From positions 124,001 through 188,000 of the forward strand of contig NZ_RDSM01000007.1 in assembly GCF_004115155.1 (NCBI RefSeq): DNA of 64,000 nucleotides, written 5' to 3'. The position numbers were made by a program, and so were the translations under genes. The DNA is from Granulicella sibirica. Its GTDB lineage: Bacteria > Acidobacteriota > Terriglobia > Terriglobales > Acidobacteriaceae. The notes beneath the pieces are model-generated. The model saw only the letters and a list, made by a program, of their open reading frames with translations, ran no database searches and was not told where the DNA came from. Of the stretch, positions 1 through 7,735 are shown in pieces; the stretch's first letter is position 1, and each line of letters begins with the position of its first letter.

Positions 1-681
1 GCTCTCATCTCGGTCGGCAAAACCAGTGACTCGTCCGTCTTGAGAACGCCAAAAGATCTTGCGTGATCGTGCGTCGCCGGGCGCAAAGAACAAATCGCGA
101 GATTCAGCTTTCCATTCCTGCGTAGGCTGTCCGGTACGGTAAACAAGAATGCGATTATCTTCACGACGGATCGTGCAAGTCTCTCCGGATGCTCTATACG
201 TCCCTGTTATGTCATCCAGTTGTTCGCGACTGAGTGTGATGGCCGGAGGATCTACTCGAAGGCGCGTGATATCCACTCGGCGCAGCTTCCAAACTCGCCC
301 CGTCAGCTGCCATGTTTCCGAAAACAGCAGGTGACTATTGCGTCTATCACGAAGTGGACGTGTCGGCACGTCATCTAAGTGCAATACCATCGCGGTTGTG
401 CCAATGCGCTGCACCTCAAATGTGCGGATGATCAGAGGAGTATAACCATCTTCCTTGAGTTGTTCTAGAAAGAGTTTTCGGGTTAGAACTTGACCATCCT
501 CGATATAGAGGAAGTCCTCAGTGGTGACCGCCGCCCAGGTCTTCTGATCTCCTCGATGTACCGCGTTCAGCAAAACCTCATCTTTCGCGCGAAGCTCTGC
601 TCTCAGTTTAGCGTCATCCGGTTGCGAAAGCAGTACCGCAGCTGTCGCGAGCAACGGTGCAAGGCACCAAGAAATTGACAT
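1..681 (-). CDS. SnoaL/DUF4440-like secreted protein, C-terminus off the window
   Basis: An open frame of 227 codons runs from ATG at 681 to the left edge without a stop, so the gene is partial. AAGGAAG lies just before the ATG. The first about 19 residues are hydrophobic and look like a signal peptide. Residues about 28-125 resemble the NTF2-like DUF4440 fold (charged helix, then WAAV..EDFLYIEDGQVLTR), followed by a second beta-rich part. DUF4440 proteins are small-molecule-binding or isomerase-like; no specific reaction can be named here. No neighbour suggests a pathway. Confidence 0.6.
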   Translation of the reverse strand, partial: MSISWCLAPLLATAAVLLSQPDDAKLRAELRAKDEVLLNAVHRGDQKTWAAVTTEDFLYIEDGQVLTRKLFLEQLKEDGYTPLIIRTFEVQRIGTTAMVLHLDDVPTRPLRDRRNSHLLFSETWQLTGRVWKLRRVDITRLRVDPPAITLSREQLDDITGTYRASGETCTIRREDNRILVYRTGQPTQEWKAESRDLFFAPGDARSRKIFWRSQDGRVTGFADRDES

Positions 682-1350
682 GACTCTTCCTTATTTTGCC
701 GAAGGCGGAGGGCAAAGCTTTCGGCAAGTTTCCCAATGTTGACGGATCTCGTCTTGAACCGGAGCAACAACCCTAATGATATGCGCGGCGAATCTTCGAG
801 TGTGAGCAGCATCCAAAGAATCTCAAACCCCTTCAAGCTCATCTGCCAAGAACGCTCAGATGGTCTCGCTGAACACTGGTCTCTCTGACCGACTTGCACG
901 GGGCTTTTCCTCCAACATACCTAATTACCCCGCTATTCGGGCATCAGCCGGCTGTCGAAGGGCACCTTCCGGTCAGGTCGTCCCGATGTAGGCGGCCTGA
1001 ATGCATCGCCGCAACTGTTGCTCGTTCGGGGCCACGTCTTTCAGATAGCTGCAAGCAGGTCTTCATTCTGTCTATTCAAACCGAACGGGTGAGGTCGCGG
1101 CGTACCACCACTCGGGCCTCAAGTAAACGCAAGTTGTCGGTCAGAGCCGTTTTGGATGCAGACGGTATCTTGCGCTTGAGTGCACTCAAACGCACGGGAT
1201 GTAATCGTATGGCGCAGAGAATTGGTCGTCGCTATCGGGTCAGTCAGGCATTCAGGCTATTTCGCAGGGCGGGTACTGTTCGCACCGAATGAACTTGTAG
1301 TGAGCGGCGAAACTTTAGAGACCTCCCTGCCCGTACTCAGCGTTTATGTC
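682..1350. other. Intergenic stretch, no gene recognised
   Basis: Both strands carry open frames here (for example 894-1292 plus), but none has a convincing ribosome binding site, family resemblance or ordinary composition. The region separates the divergent DUF4440-like gene from the oxidoreductase and may contain decayed sequence. Confidence 0.5.
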
Positions 1351-1412
1351 CATCCTCTTAGTCGGCCTACCGGTATAACGTCACTACTTTTCAACGCCCA
1401 ATAGCAGGCAGA
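1351..1412 (+). promoter_or_regulatory. Promoter/operator element shared with 42818-42879
   Basis: About 60 bases upstream of the oxidoreductase are nearly identical to the region next to the MmyB-like regulator at 41950-42819. The shared core includes CGGCCTACCGGTATA, then GTCACTACTTTTCAA, then GGCAGGCAGAAGAT. A partial third copy ends the window. Conservation of non-coding sequence ahead of unrelated genes points to a binding site, plausibly for the MmyB-like protein; that assignment is inference. Confidence 0.6.
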
Positions 1413-1447
1413 AGATGTTTGCAGCCCTAAAAGGAGAGTTGCACAAC

Positions 1448-2392
1448 ATGTCCATGAATCCAACTATGAAGGCGGTAGTCATCTACGAGTATGGCAGCAA
1501 CGATGTCGTCCAGTACCTCGATGTTGAGCGTCCTGAGCCGGGCTCTGGAGAAGTGTTGGTCAAAATCCACGCGGCGGGTGTGAATCCTGTGGACTGGAAG
1601 ATCCGCGATGGAGCAGGCGAGCGAATGGGCATGGCTCTGCCCATCTACCTCGGCGGTGAGATCGCCGGGACCGTGGAAAAGGTCGGTGAGGGCGTTGAGA
1701 ATTTTCGGGCAGGCGATGCAGTCTTCGGCACGATCAAGTGCGGTGGCTTTGCCGAGTACGCTGTCACCAACTCAGCAAACCTTGCGCTCAAGCCTGTCAG
1801 CCTGGACTTCGTGAACGCGGCGGCCGTGCCGCTGGGCGCGCTAACGGCATGGCAGGCTATGTTCGAAGTAGCCCAACTCTGCAGCGGACAGAAGATTCTG
1901 ATCACCAACGCTTCGGGGGGTGTCGGCTCTCTTGCTGTTCAACTCGCCAAGGACCGAGGTGCGCAGGTTACTGGCATGGCATCCGGGCGAAATGAGGAAT
2001 TCGTGCCGAGCTTGGGCGTGGACGAGTTCATCGACTACGAAAAGCAAGCCTTTGAAGAGGTTGTTAACAACATGGACGTGGTGTTCGACACCGTAGGTGG
2101 CGACACCTTCCAGAAGGCATTCCGCACGTTGAGGAAGGGGGGCTTCCTAGCGACGGTGGTTGCGTTTCCCAAGGACGAGGCGCAGAAGTACGGTGTGAGC
2201 GTCGCGCGGGTCCAATGCAAGGCCAACGCTGAACAACTGGGCCTCATCCGTGAACTGGTAGACACGGGCAAGCTCAAGGCGCATATTGCCACCGTGCTAC
2301 CGCTCCGGGAAGTCAAGCAAGCGCTTGAGCTTTCTGCTGCTGGACGCACGCGCGGAAAAATCGTCCTGGAGATCGTAGCCGGCTCACTATAA
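1448..2392 (+). CDS. NADP-dependent quinone oxidoreductase-like MDR protein
   Basis: This is a zinc-independent medium-chain dehydrogenase/reductase of the quinone oxidoreductase group. The N-terminal GroES-like domain has KAVVIYEYG and the [15 protein letters not shown] segment. The Rossmann domain has [21 protein letters not shown] for the nicotinamide cofactor and ends with the [11 protein letters not shown] strand typical of the family. The length of 314 residues is normal. An upstream in-frame ATG at 1415 exists, but AAGGAG fits the ATG at 1448. Such enzymes reduce quinones or conjugated carbonyls; the substrate is unknown. It stands alone behind the shared promoter element. Confidence 0.85.
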   Translation: MSMNPTMKAVVIYEYGSNDVVQYLDVERPEPGSGEVLVKIHAAGVNPVDWKIRDGAGERMGMALPIYLGGEIAGTVEKVGEGVENFRAGDAVFGTIKCGGFAEYAVTNSANLALKPVSLDFVNAAAVPLGALTAWQAMFEVAQLCSGQKILITNASGGVGSLAVQLAKDRGAQVTGMASGRNEEFVPSLGVDEFIDYEKQAFEEVVNNMDVVFDTVGGDTFQKAFRTLRKGGFLATVVAFPKDEAQKYGVSVARVQCKANAEQLGLIRELVDTGKLKAHIATVLPLREVKQALELSAAGRTRGKIVLEIVAGSL

Positions 2393-2499
2393 AGGCATAC
2401 CCTGAAGTGATGAACGCAGGCATGGAGACGGTGAGATTTCTCAAGAGTAATGGTGGCACTTAGTTATTTCTTAAGACGGCTCTGACTCAGTGCTTTTTG

Positions 2500-3000
2500 C
2501 TACAGCGCATTCCGCAAACAAATATCCGACCGCCTATTGGGCTGCCAGTTTGGGGGCAATTTAGACTACGCACTCATCAAGGGCAAGGCGCTGCGCACGC
2601 GAATGGTTGCTGGGAAGATGCCTCCAAATTTCTGGGTCATGCTGGACGAATCTCTGGCCGAAGGCACGCATGAGTTTGCGGAATCAGTCAATGATGGGCC
2701 TTGGGGCGCGGCGTGGTCAGCGAATGCATTCCTGAGATGGAGCGAAAGTACAGGATGGACGCGAAGCCGAGCGGACGCCTTCTAACAGGACACTCCTCGG
2801 TGGGATGGCCGACCTTGCAGCTGGAAATCAATCACCTGACATCTTTGGAGGAACTTGGTCTACAGCGCCGGACCCAGTCGACCTCCACGATTCTGTCGGT
2901 GTAGATCTTTACTTGCCCGGCGCGAATCTGTACCGCCGTCCGGATCAAACAGCATATCCATGGATGAGGGAAAATGGCAAAGTAGTCGCGACCTCCTAAG
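2500..3000 (+). pseudogene. Broken esterase-like (alpha/beta hydrolase) gene
   Basis: Three frames together read like one enterochelin-esterase-type protein. The first gives PPNFWVMLDESLAEG and FAESVNDGPWGAA; a shift gives MDAKPSGRLLTGHSS, where the nucleophile motif GHSSGG appears as GHSSVG; another gives IFGGTWSTAPDPVDLHD and LYLPGANLYRRPD. At least two frameshifts and the missing N-terminus mean it is not functional. Boundaries are approximate. Confidence 0.65.
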
Positions 3001-3003
3001 CCG

Positions 3004-3306
3004 TGATCTGAAGAAGGTCGAGGGCCAAGAGTTCACGCTTCGCATCCAGAAGAACAGCCAGGACTCCGTGAAGGTCACCGACGAGGAGGCCATCCCGACA
3101 GCGTATCGAAGGATCGAGGCGAGGATCGACGGCGTCCTTGGGGAAACCGTCCTTTCGCTGCTGCCGGAAGACCTGAGGCAAAACCCTTGAGAGGTGTGTT
3201 CACGAAGCCAAACCTGACTCGGATGCAATCAAGGCTGCTGCTTCAAGACAGGAAGAAGTGCCGGGAGCCCACGTCCAACGCGGGTCCCATCTCAGGGCCG
3301 CCTAAT
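3004..3306 (+). pseudogene. Relic of a phage Gp157-like protein
   Basis: The frame contains EFTLRIQKNSQDSVKVTDEE followed by AIPTAYRRIEARID, and after a frameshift near 3190 DAIKAAASRQEEVPGAHVQ and RGSHLRAA. This order (beta strand with F-x-L/I-R-x-x-K-N, then D-EEAIP-x-Y, then AIK..EEVPGA) matches the C-terminal half of siphovirus Gp157 proteins. The N-terminal coiled-coil half is missing. It is a fragment of prophage-like origin fused in position to the esterase relic. Confidence 0.55.
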
Positions 3307-3341
3307 AAATCCCCTGATTGCTACAAGCTAGGCGCTATACC

Positions 3342-3634
3342 TTAGTTGGAAGTTTCCGCTGCTCTCTTGCTTCTCTTGACAGGCTGAGCTCCATTAGCAA
3401 TGGCAGACTTTTTTGCTACTGCCCAGCGCTTCACCTGTGCGTGCCTGATTCGTTCTCGCGCTTCGGCACTCATCCTTTCTTCGGTTTCGCGGGTGTCGGC
3501 GCCGCGACGGACACCGTCTTCGCCGGCCTGCTTGGCTTGCGGCGAACGGGTACGTCGAGCGTCAATAGTACAGTTCTTGCTTGCTGCAGACGTGCGATCT
3601 CGGCATCAATCTGAGTAAGAATCGATTCGAGCAC
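3342..3634 (-). pseudogene. Frameshifted Lys/Ala-rich small protein
   Basis: A GTG at 3634 with AAGGAG five bases upstream opens a frame beginning VLESILTQIDAEIARLQQAR, then a basic Pro/Ala-rich linker. The frame stops at 3470 after KPKKG. One missing base in an A-run restores RMSAEARERIRHAQVKRW, the C-terminal part typical of this family, ending at 3342. The same layout (N-terminal coiled coil, basic linker, SAxxRxxx motif) is intact at 28235-28540. It is a pseudogene or a sequencing indel; programmed slippage is possible but unsupported. Confidence 0.6.
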
Positions 3635-3807
3635 GATTACTCCTTCGTATTTTGAGAATGAGAGATCAGCGAACTTCTGCGCTGGCGTCGGCTACCGATG
3701 GATGGAGCCTTGGTGAAGGTCTATCGAAATGATCTCAATCAGACTGCAGTGCCCGGCTTCTTTTGTACCAGTGGAGTTGATACAAACTGGGAACAAAGGA
3801 GCGTTGT

Positions 3808-4089
3808 ATGGCACGAGGGAAGAAGCATAGTCCAGAGCAGGTGGTGAACCTGCTTCGTCAGATTGAAGTCTCTGTGGCGAACGGGAAGACGACGTCGCTG
3901 GCGTGTAAGGAAGGCGGGATCACGGACCAGACGTACTACCGTTGGCGTAAAGAGTATGGCGGGTTGCAGGTAGACCAGGCGAGGCGGTTGAAGGAACTGG
4001 AACAGGAGAACGCGAAGCTGAAGCGTATCGTGGCCAACCTTAGCCTGGAGAAGCTGGTGCTGAAGGACATCGCGGAGGGAAAGTTCTAA
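3808..4089 (+). CDS. IS3-family transposase OrfA
   Basis: This 93-residue protein has the helix-turn-helix of IS3 OrfA (residues about 7-55, including SLACKEGGITDQTYYRWRKE) followed by a leucine-zipper-like coiled coil (RLKELEQENAKLKRIVANLS). It binds the terminal repeats and normally works fused to OrfB through a -1 frameshift. Its partner is truncated, so transposition in cis is not expected. GGAG lies ahead of the ATG. Confidence 0.85.
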   Translation: MARGKKHSPEQVVNLLRQIEVSVANGKTTSLACKEGGITDQTYYRWRKEYGGLQVDQARRLKELEQENAKLKRIVANLSLEKLVLKDIAEGKF

Positions 4090-4391
4090 GCCCTGAGCGG
4101 CGTCGCTGTGCGGTGAACCATGCGCGACAGGTGCATGGGCTGAGCGAGCGGCATGCGTGCCTTGTGGTGAAGCAGCCACGCGGCACGCAGCGCTATCGGC
4201 CGACACAGCGAGAGGATGAAGATGCTCTGACCCAGGCTATCGTGACCCTAGCCAGTCAGTATGGTCGCTATGGTTATCGCCGCATCACAGCTCTGCTGCG
4301 TCACGCAGGCTGGCATGTCGGCAAGGACCGGGTCGAGAGAAGTACCCGAGGTATGAGCTCCGCTCATAATGTCGGACTGAAACTTTCATAG
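4090..4391 (+). pseudogene. IS3-family transposase OrfB, truncated
   Basis: In the frame overlapping the orfA end, the N-terminal part of OrfB is readable: SERHACLVVKQPRGTQRY, then the HTH_21 segment ASQYGRYGYRRITALLRHAG and WHVGKDRVER. The integrase catalytic DDE domain is absent; after DRVER the frame runs into foreign sequence and stops at 4391. Confidence 0.75.
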
Positions 4392-4519
4392 GCCGTCTGG
4401 GTCTGACAAGCTCAAACCAGCGCTACTACGCCAACATAAAGGGAGAGAGCCCAGAACAACACAATTCGCTCTTTTGTTCGATGCGGTTCGTTATGCGCAC
4501 AATTTGCATCTTCGCTATT

Positions 4520-4546
4520 TTGCACCGCCGGGCTTCCGCCTATAAT
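4520..4546 (+). promoter_or_regulatory. Candidate sigma-70 promoter for the first response regulator
   Basis: TTGCAC at 4520-4525 and a perfect TATAAT at 4541-4546 are separated by 15 bases, shorter than the preferred 17. The start codon follows 74 bases later. Support is sequence resemblance only. Confidence 0.35.
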
Positions 4547-4619
4547 GGCGCTCATAGAGTCGCAACAGCGCGCAGAGTAGCCCATCCGCCTTGGATGCCT
4601 CCATCTTCATGCAGGTGCT

Positions 4620-5354
4620 ATGAAAACGATACTTCTAGTGGATGCTGATCTTGTCTCTTCGACGGGATTGCAGCGCACTCTTCGTGGCTTCGGCTTCTCG
4701 GTTCAAATCGCTGAGAACGCGGAAGCTGCCCATACCGCCGTGAGCACGACAAGATTCGATCTGATCTTGGTCGACTTTGACCTAAGCATACCGAAACAGC
4801 CCCAGGCGCAAGTAACCTCCGGCACAGGATTGGTTCGCGAATTGCGAGCGGCGAAGGTGAACACTCCGATCTTGATGTATACGGCGCTTGAGGCCGAGTG
4901 GTACGAAACGGCGTCTCTCGATGCCGGTGCAGATGACTTCATCCTGAAGCGCGCCCCGAAATCGACGCTGCTCTCCCGCATTCATGCGCACCTTCGACGT
5001 TATGACCGTGACATGGGAAAGGCCCCAAGCAGCACGCGCCGGCTTGGCATAGGCCGGTTTGTACTTGATCGGACCGCCCGGGTTCTGGCTGTTGATGAAA
5101 AGCCGATCCCATTGACGGCGAGAGAAACCGAGCTACTGGAATTATTGGCGGCGAACCCGGAACGGGTGGTTCCTACCCAGGAGATACTGGATAAGCTGTG
5201 GCAGGAAGGGGACAAGAAGTCATCGGCTGCGCTGAACAGCGCACTGAAGCGTTTTCGCCAGAAACTTGATGAAAACCAGATACAGGATCTGGTTGAGAAC
5301 GTGAAAGGTCGCGGCTTCAAATTGGCTCCCTCAAGCCTAAGTCAGAGCTCCTGA
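4620..5354 (+). CDS. OmpR-family response regulator (copy 1)
   Basis: The receiver domain is residues 1-125: KTILLVDAD gives the acidic cluster, DLILVDFDLS holds the phosphoacceptor aspartate, TP.LMYTAL the switch Thr, and DDFILKRA the conserved Lys. An insertion of about 15 residues (PKQPQAQVTSGTGLVREL) follows the phosphorylation site. The winged helix at residues 143-238 includes LTARETELLELLAANPERVV and VKGRGFKL. No sensor kinase is adjacent. It is about half identical to the protein at 6380-7150, including the insertion, so the two are duplicates. The XRE gene at 5374 is convergent with it. Confidence 0.85.
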   Translation: MKTILLVDADLVSSTGLQRTLRGFGFSVQIAENAEAAHTAVSTTRFDLILVDFDLSIPKQPQAQVTSGTGLVRELRAAKVNTPILMYTALEAEWYETASLDAGADDFILKRAPKSTLLSRIHAHLRRYDRDMGKAPSSTRRLGIGRFVLDRTARVLAVDEKPIPLTARETELLELLAANPERVVPTQEILDKLWQEGDKKSSAALNSALKRFRQKLDENQIQDLVENVKGRGFKLAPSSLSQSS

Positions 5355-5373
5355 TCAATGCACCGTCAAATGG

Positions 5374-5667
5374 CTATTGTTTTGGACGTTGAGGACGCTT
5401 CCTTGTTTTCGTGTCGCTCTCCCATAAGCGCTCAGCTTCGACAACCAATACGCTGAGCTTCACATTCAACAGTGTGGCCAAATCGTGCATGGTTCGCATT
5501 GTCGCGCTCTTTGTCCCTCGCTCGATATCGCCGATATAGCGCAAGCTGTAGCCAGTTGCGACAGCCAAATCCATCTGCGACAAACCTTGCTTCTTCCTCA
5601 AGACCTGCAGAATCTGGCCAAATGCCCACTCTAATGACGCACTAGGACGTTCTTCTCTTTTGGCCAC
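5374..5667 (-). CDS. XRE-family HTH repressor (copy 1)
   Basis: A small helix-turn-helix protein: FGQILQVLRKKQGLSQMDLA, then YSLRYIGDIERGTKSATMRT, then a helical tail. The frame is open back to a GTG at 5730, but that codon lies inside a palindromic operator, so the GTG at 5667 is preferred; no strong ribosome site decides it. Two copies of an ACTATAGT-centred palindrome lie just upstream, which fits autorepression. It ends 19 bases from the end of the first response regulator. Confidence 0.7.
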   Translation of the reverse strand: MAKREERPSASLEWAFGQILQVLRKKQGLSQMDLAVATGYSLRYIGDIERGTKSATMRTMHDLATLLNVKLSVLVVEAERLWESDTKTRKRPQRPKQ

Positions 5668-5700
5668 ATAGCAATGCTTTCTAAGTGGCGCCGCCACTGA

Positions 5701-5739
5701 AGGCACTATAGTGCCTTTTGTTTGTGGCACTATAGTGCT
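5701..5739 (-). promoter_or_regulatory. Paired palindromic operators of XRE copy 1
   Basis: AGGCACTATAGTGCCT (5701-5716, perfect) and GCACTATAGTGC (5727-5738, perfect) have centres 24 bases apart, immediately upstream of the XRE gene. The spacing places both sites on nearly the same DNA face, as expected for cooperative binding of repressor dimers. Confidence 0.75.
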
Positions 5740-5967
5740 TATGGCCTGACTCCAGCGAGCACCTAACCAGTCTCGCGTGCCAGGCTCAGGGGCGCAAGGA
5801 GATCAATGAACCTCGTAACCAAAATATATTTGCTGGGCCGTTCGACGAAAAGGGCGCGAATGACAGAGCTGAGGACCTCTCGGGTGAGTACCGAAAGCAG
5901 ATCGCCCCTCATGGGCTCATATCAATCGTTGCATTCAGGGAAGCCGGGCTGGCCAAATCTCGGCGAA

Positions 5968-6249
5968 CTATCGTTTCTTTTGTGGTCGAGTCGGGAGCCC
6001 CTCGGCGTACGACCAGAATTGCCCAATCGACAACTTGAAGTAGCTGCTGACCGCTGCCATTACATCGACGGTCACATTCGCAGCACCGCGCTCAATTTGT
6101 CCGAGGTAATTGGTGCTATAGCCAAGGGCCGAAGCCAAGGAGACCTGCGACAGTTCTCTCGACACGCGCAGCTCTGTGACGGCACGCCCAAACACCTGAC
6201 GTGGAGTCTTCGATTTGCGGTTCTCGTCAGCTCCGACCGGTTTGCCCAC
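5968..6249 (-). CDS. XRE-family HTH repressor (copy 2)
   Basis: The protein reads RQVFGRAVTELRVSRELSQ, then SLASALGYSTNYLGQIERGA and a helical tail; it is a paralogue of the 5374 protein. The open frame extends to a TTG at 6318 that lies within an operator, so the GTG at 6249 is used; the start is uncertain and has no clear ribosome site. The gene is divergent from the second response regulator with the operators between them, so it probably represses both. Confidence 0.65.
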   Translation of the reverse strand: MGKPVGADENRKSKTPRQVFGRAVTELRVSRELSQVSLASALGYSTNYLGQIERGAANVTVDVMAAVSSYFKLSIGQFWSYAEGLPTRPQKKR

Positions 6250-6285
6250 CCTGTCATGGTTGCGCGGGACGGAGACTTCATAATA

Positions 6286-6327
6286 ACCACTATAGTTGTG
6301 TATATCCCTTTGAGGCAACTATAGTTG
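6286..6327. promoter_or_regulatory. Paired palindromic operators between XRE copy 2 and response regulator 2
   Basis: ACCACTATAGTTGT (6286-6299) and GCAACTATAGTTGC (6316-6327 core, perfect palindrome) share the ACTATAGT core of the copy 1 operators but have different outer half-sites (CAA/TTG instead of GCAC/GTGC). Centres are 29 bases apart. Confidence 0.7.
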
Positions 6328-6379
6328 CTGATTTGTCGCGAGCTTTCACTTGCAAAACTTCACATAGAAACGAGGGCCC

Positions 6380-7150
6380 ATGAAGTCGATGCTGCTGGTA
6401 GACAACGATGAGATTGTGGCGCCCGCTCTTCAACGAAGCCTCGGAAGGTTCGGCTTCCATGTGACGATCGCAGAATCTGCATGCGCTCTTCACGACCTTA
6501 TTGAGCGAGAACAATACGATGTAATTCTGGTGGAGTTCGACCTCATGCCCAAGGGGAACATGTCTCGGCCGAGCGTTTCATCATCCGAGCCAACGACCTG
6601 CAGCGGAACCGGTCTGGTTCGGGAACTGAGGGCAGCTGGTGTCATGACCCCAATCATCATTTACTCGTTCCTTGAAGGTGAACCGTACGAGACGGCGTCT
6701 CTCGACGCGGGAGCAGATGACTTCATTCTTAAGTCAAATCCCCTCTCGGTGGTCTTATCACGGCTACATGCTCATATCCGACGCCAAGAAAGGAATCTCG
6801 GACTCTCCTCTGGATCAGACCGTAGAGTGGCTATTGGCCGGTACACCTTAGATCGTGAGACGGCGATCTTATTAGCCGAAGAGAGGCCGATCGCTCTATC
6901 GCTTCGCGAGTGCAGGCTCTTGGAAAAACTTGCGACGAACCCCCTCCGGGTGTTCCCCCAGAAGGAGCTTCTCGATGACGTATGGGGAAATGAGCTTCGG
7001 CGCTCTCCAGACGCGCTTAACGCGTGTATTAAACGTCTCCGTATCAAAATGGAGAAGAATGGGCTTGCCGATCCCATCGAAAGTGTTAGGGGGAGAGGCT
7101 GCAAGCTCTCGACTTCGGTCGTCCGCAGAATTACCAAGCCTGATGCATGA
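6380..7150 (+). CDS. OmpR-family response regulator (copy 2)
   Basis: The layout is the same as the 4620 gene: receiver with SMLLVDNDE and DVILVEFDLM, where the residue aligned with the phosphoacceptor Asp region reads VEFD; the same insertion before SGTGLVRELRAAGV; DDFILKSN with the conserved Lys; and a winged helix with LSLRECRLLEKLATNPLRVF and VRGRGCKL. GAGGG lies ahead of the ATG. It is divergent from XRE copy 2 across paired operators. No histidine kinase is encoded nearby, so the input is unknown. Confidence 0.85.
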   Translation: MKSMLLVDNDEIVAPALQRSLGRFGFHVTIAESACALHDLIEREQYDVILVEFDLMPKGNMSRPSVSSSEPTTCSGTGLVRELRAAGVMTPIIIYSFLEGEPYETASLDAGADDFILKSNPLSVVLSRLHAHIRRQERNLGLSSGSDRRVAIGRYTLDRETAILLAEERPIALSLRECRLLEKLATNPLRVFPQKELLDDVWGNELRRSPDALNACIKRLRIKMEKNGLADPIESVRGRGCKLSTSVVRRITKPDA

Positions 7151-7475
7151 CTCTGTGTTTCCACGCAACGATGTCACCTGCCACGATCCGTTCACCCGCA
7201 CCGGGCATTCTCAAGCAACCGGGATGACATGTGGTCAACGAAGCGGTTCCTAGGTTCGTCGCAATCCCTACGCCGACTGAGGGAAGACCATTGGTCGAGA
7301 CTGCCACGGCGCTCGGCGGTGAGAAGGCTTGGTCAGTCCCCGCGATGCTCAAACGCGTCACCGGGAAGATATCAAGCCAATAACCGAAGAAAGGTCAGGC
7401 CTCAGCCACCAAAACACACGCTAATGTCGGACTTTCTTGGTCTGTGCAGCTTGATCAGGTAATTCCAACAGCATC
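7151..7475. other. Intergenic stretch before terminator
   Basis: No recognised gene. A GTG frame at about 7229-7381 (plus) is open for roughly 50 codons, but has no family resemblance and no strong ribosome site. Confidence 0.4.
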
Positions 7476-7516
7476 CGCTTCAGCCCTTTAGATCAAGGGC
7501 TGAAGCGCTTTTTGTT
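7476..7516 (+). terminator. Rho-independent terminator
   Basis: A perfect 13-base stem (7476-7488 with 7495-7507, core GCTTCAGCCCTT), a six-base loop TAGATC and a following CTTTTTGTTT run form a strong plus-strand terminator. It closes the response-regulator transcript and isolates the downstream sigma-factor gene. Confidence 0.9.
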
Positions 7517-7735
7517 TGGTGGCGCGCTTACGAACCGAACATCTCTTCGATCAGCTCCCTCTTCGGATCTTTCCGTTCGCGTTCATATATATATCGGCAG
7601 CCGTGAGGTCTAGATGTCGTCTACATCTGCCTCCACTATCCCTCTATCTCTCCAAAACTCCCCTTCCCATTCCGAAACATGCTTCGACAGTGGCGTGATT
7701 CCGACGACCTGCCCTAAAACTCCCCAAATCAGAAA
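7517..7735. other. Leader region of the sigma-receptor-isopeptidase group
   Basis: No gene is supported here. The stretch must hold the promoter for the gene at 7736, but no clear consensus was recognised. Confidence 0.4.

Larger units (their letters stand above)
3740..4400 (+). mobile_element. Truncated IS3-family insertion sequence
   Basis: The element carries an intact orfA and the first third of orfB, after which homology stops near 4343 and unrelated sequence begins. The left end lies upstream of 3808; no matching right inverted repeat was found, so the right part was deleted or replaced. It lies just before the response-regulator array and may have removed a repressor gene upstream of 4620. 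Confidence 0.7.

Noticed and set aside
894..1292. 132-codon plus-strand frame as a gene
   Set aside because: Arg-rich composition typical of a chance frame, no ribosome site, no family.
5374..6318. XRE proteins as antitoxins of toxin-antitoxin pairs
   Set aside because: The partners are response regulators and no small toxin frame is adjacent; autorepressor operators explain the arrangement.
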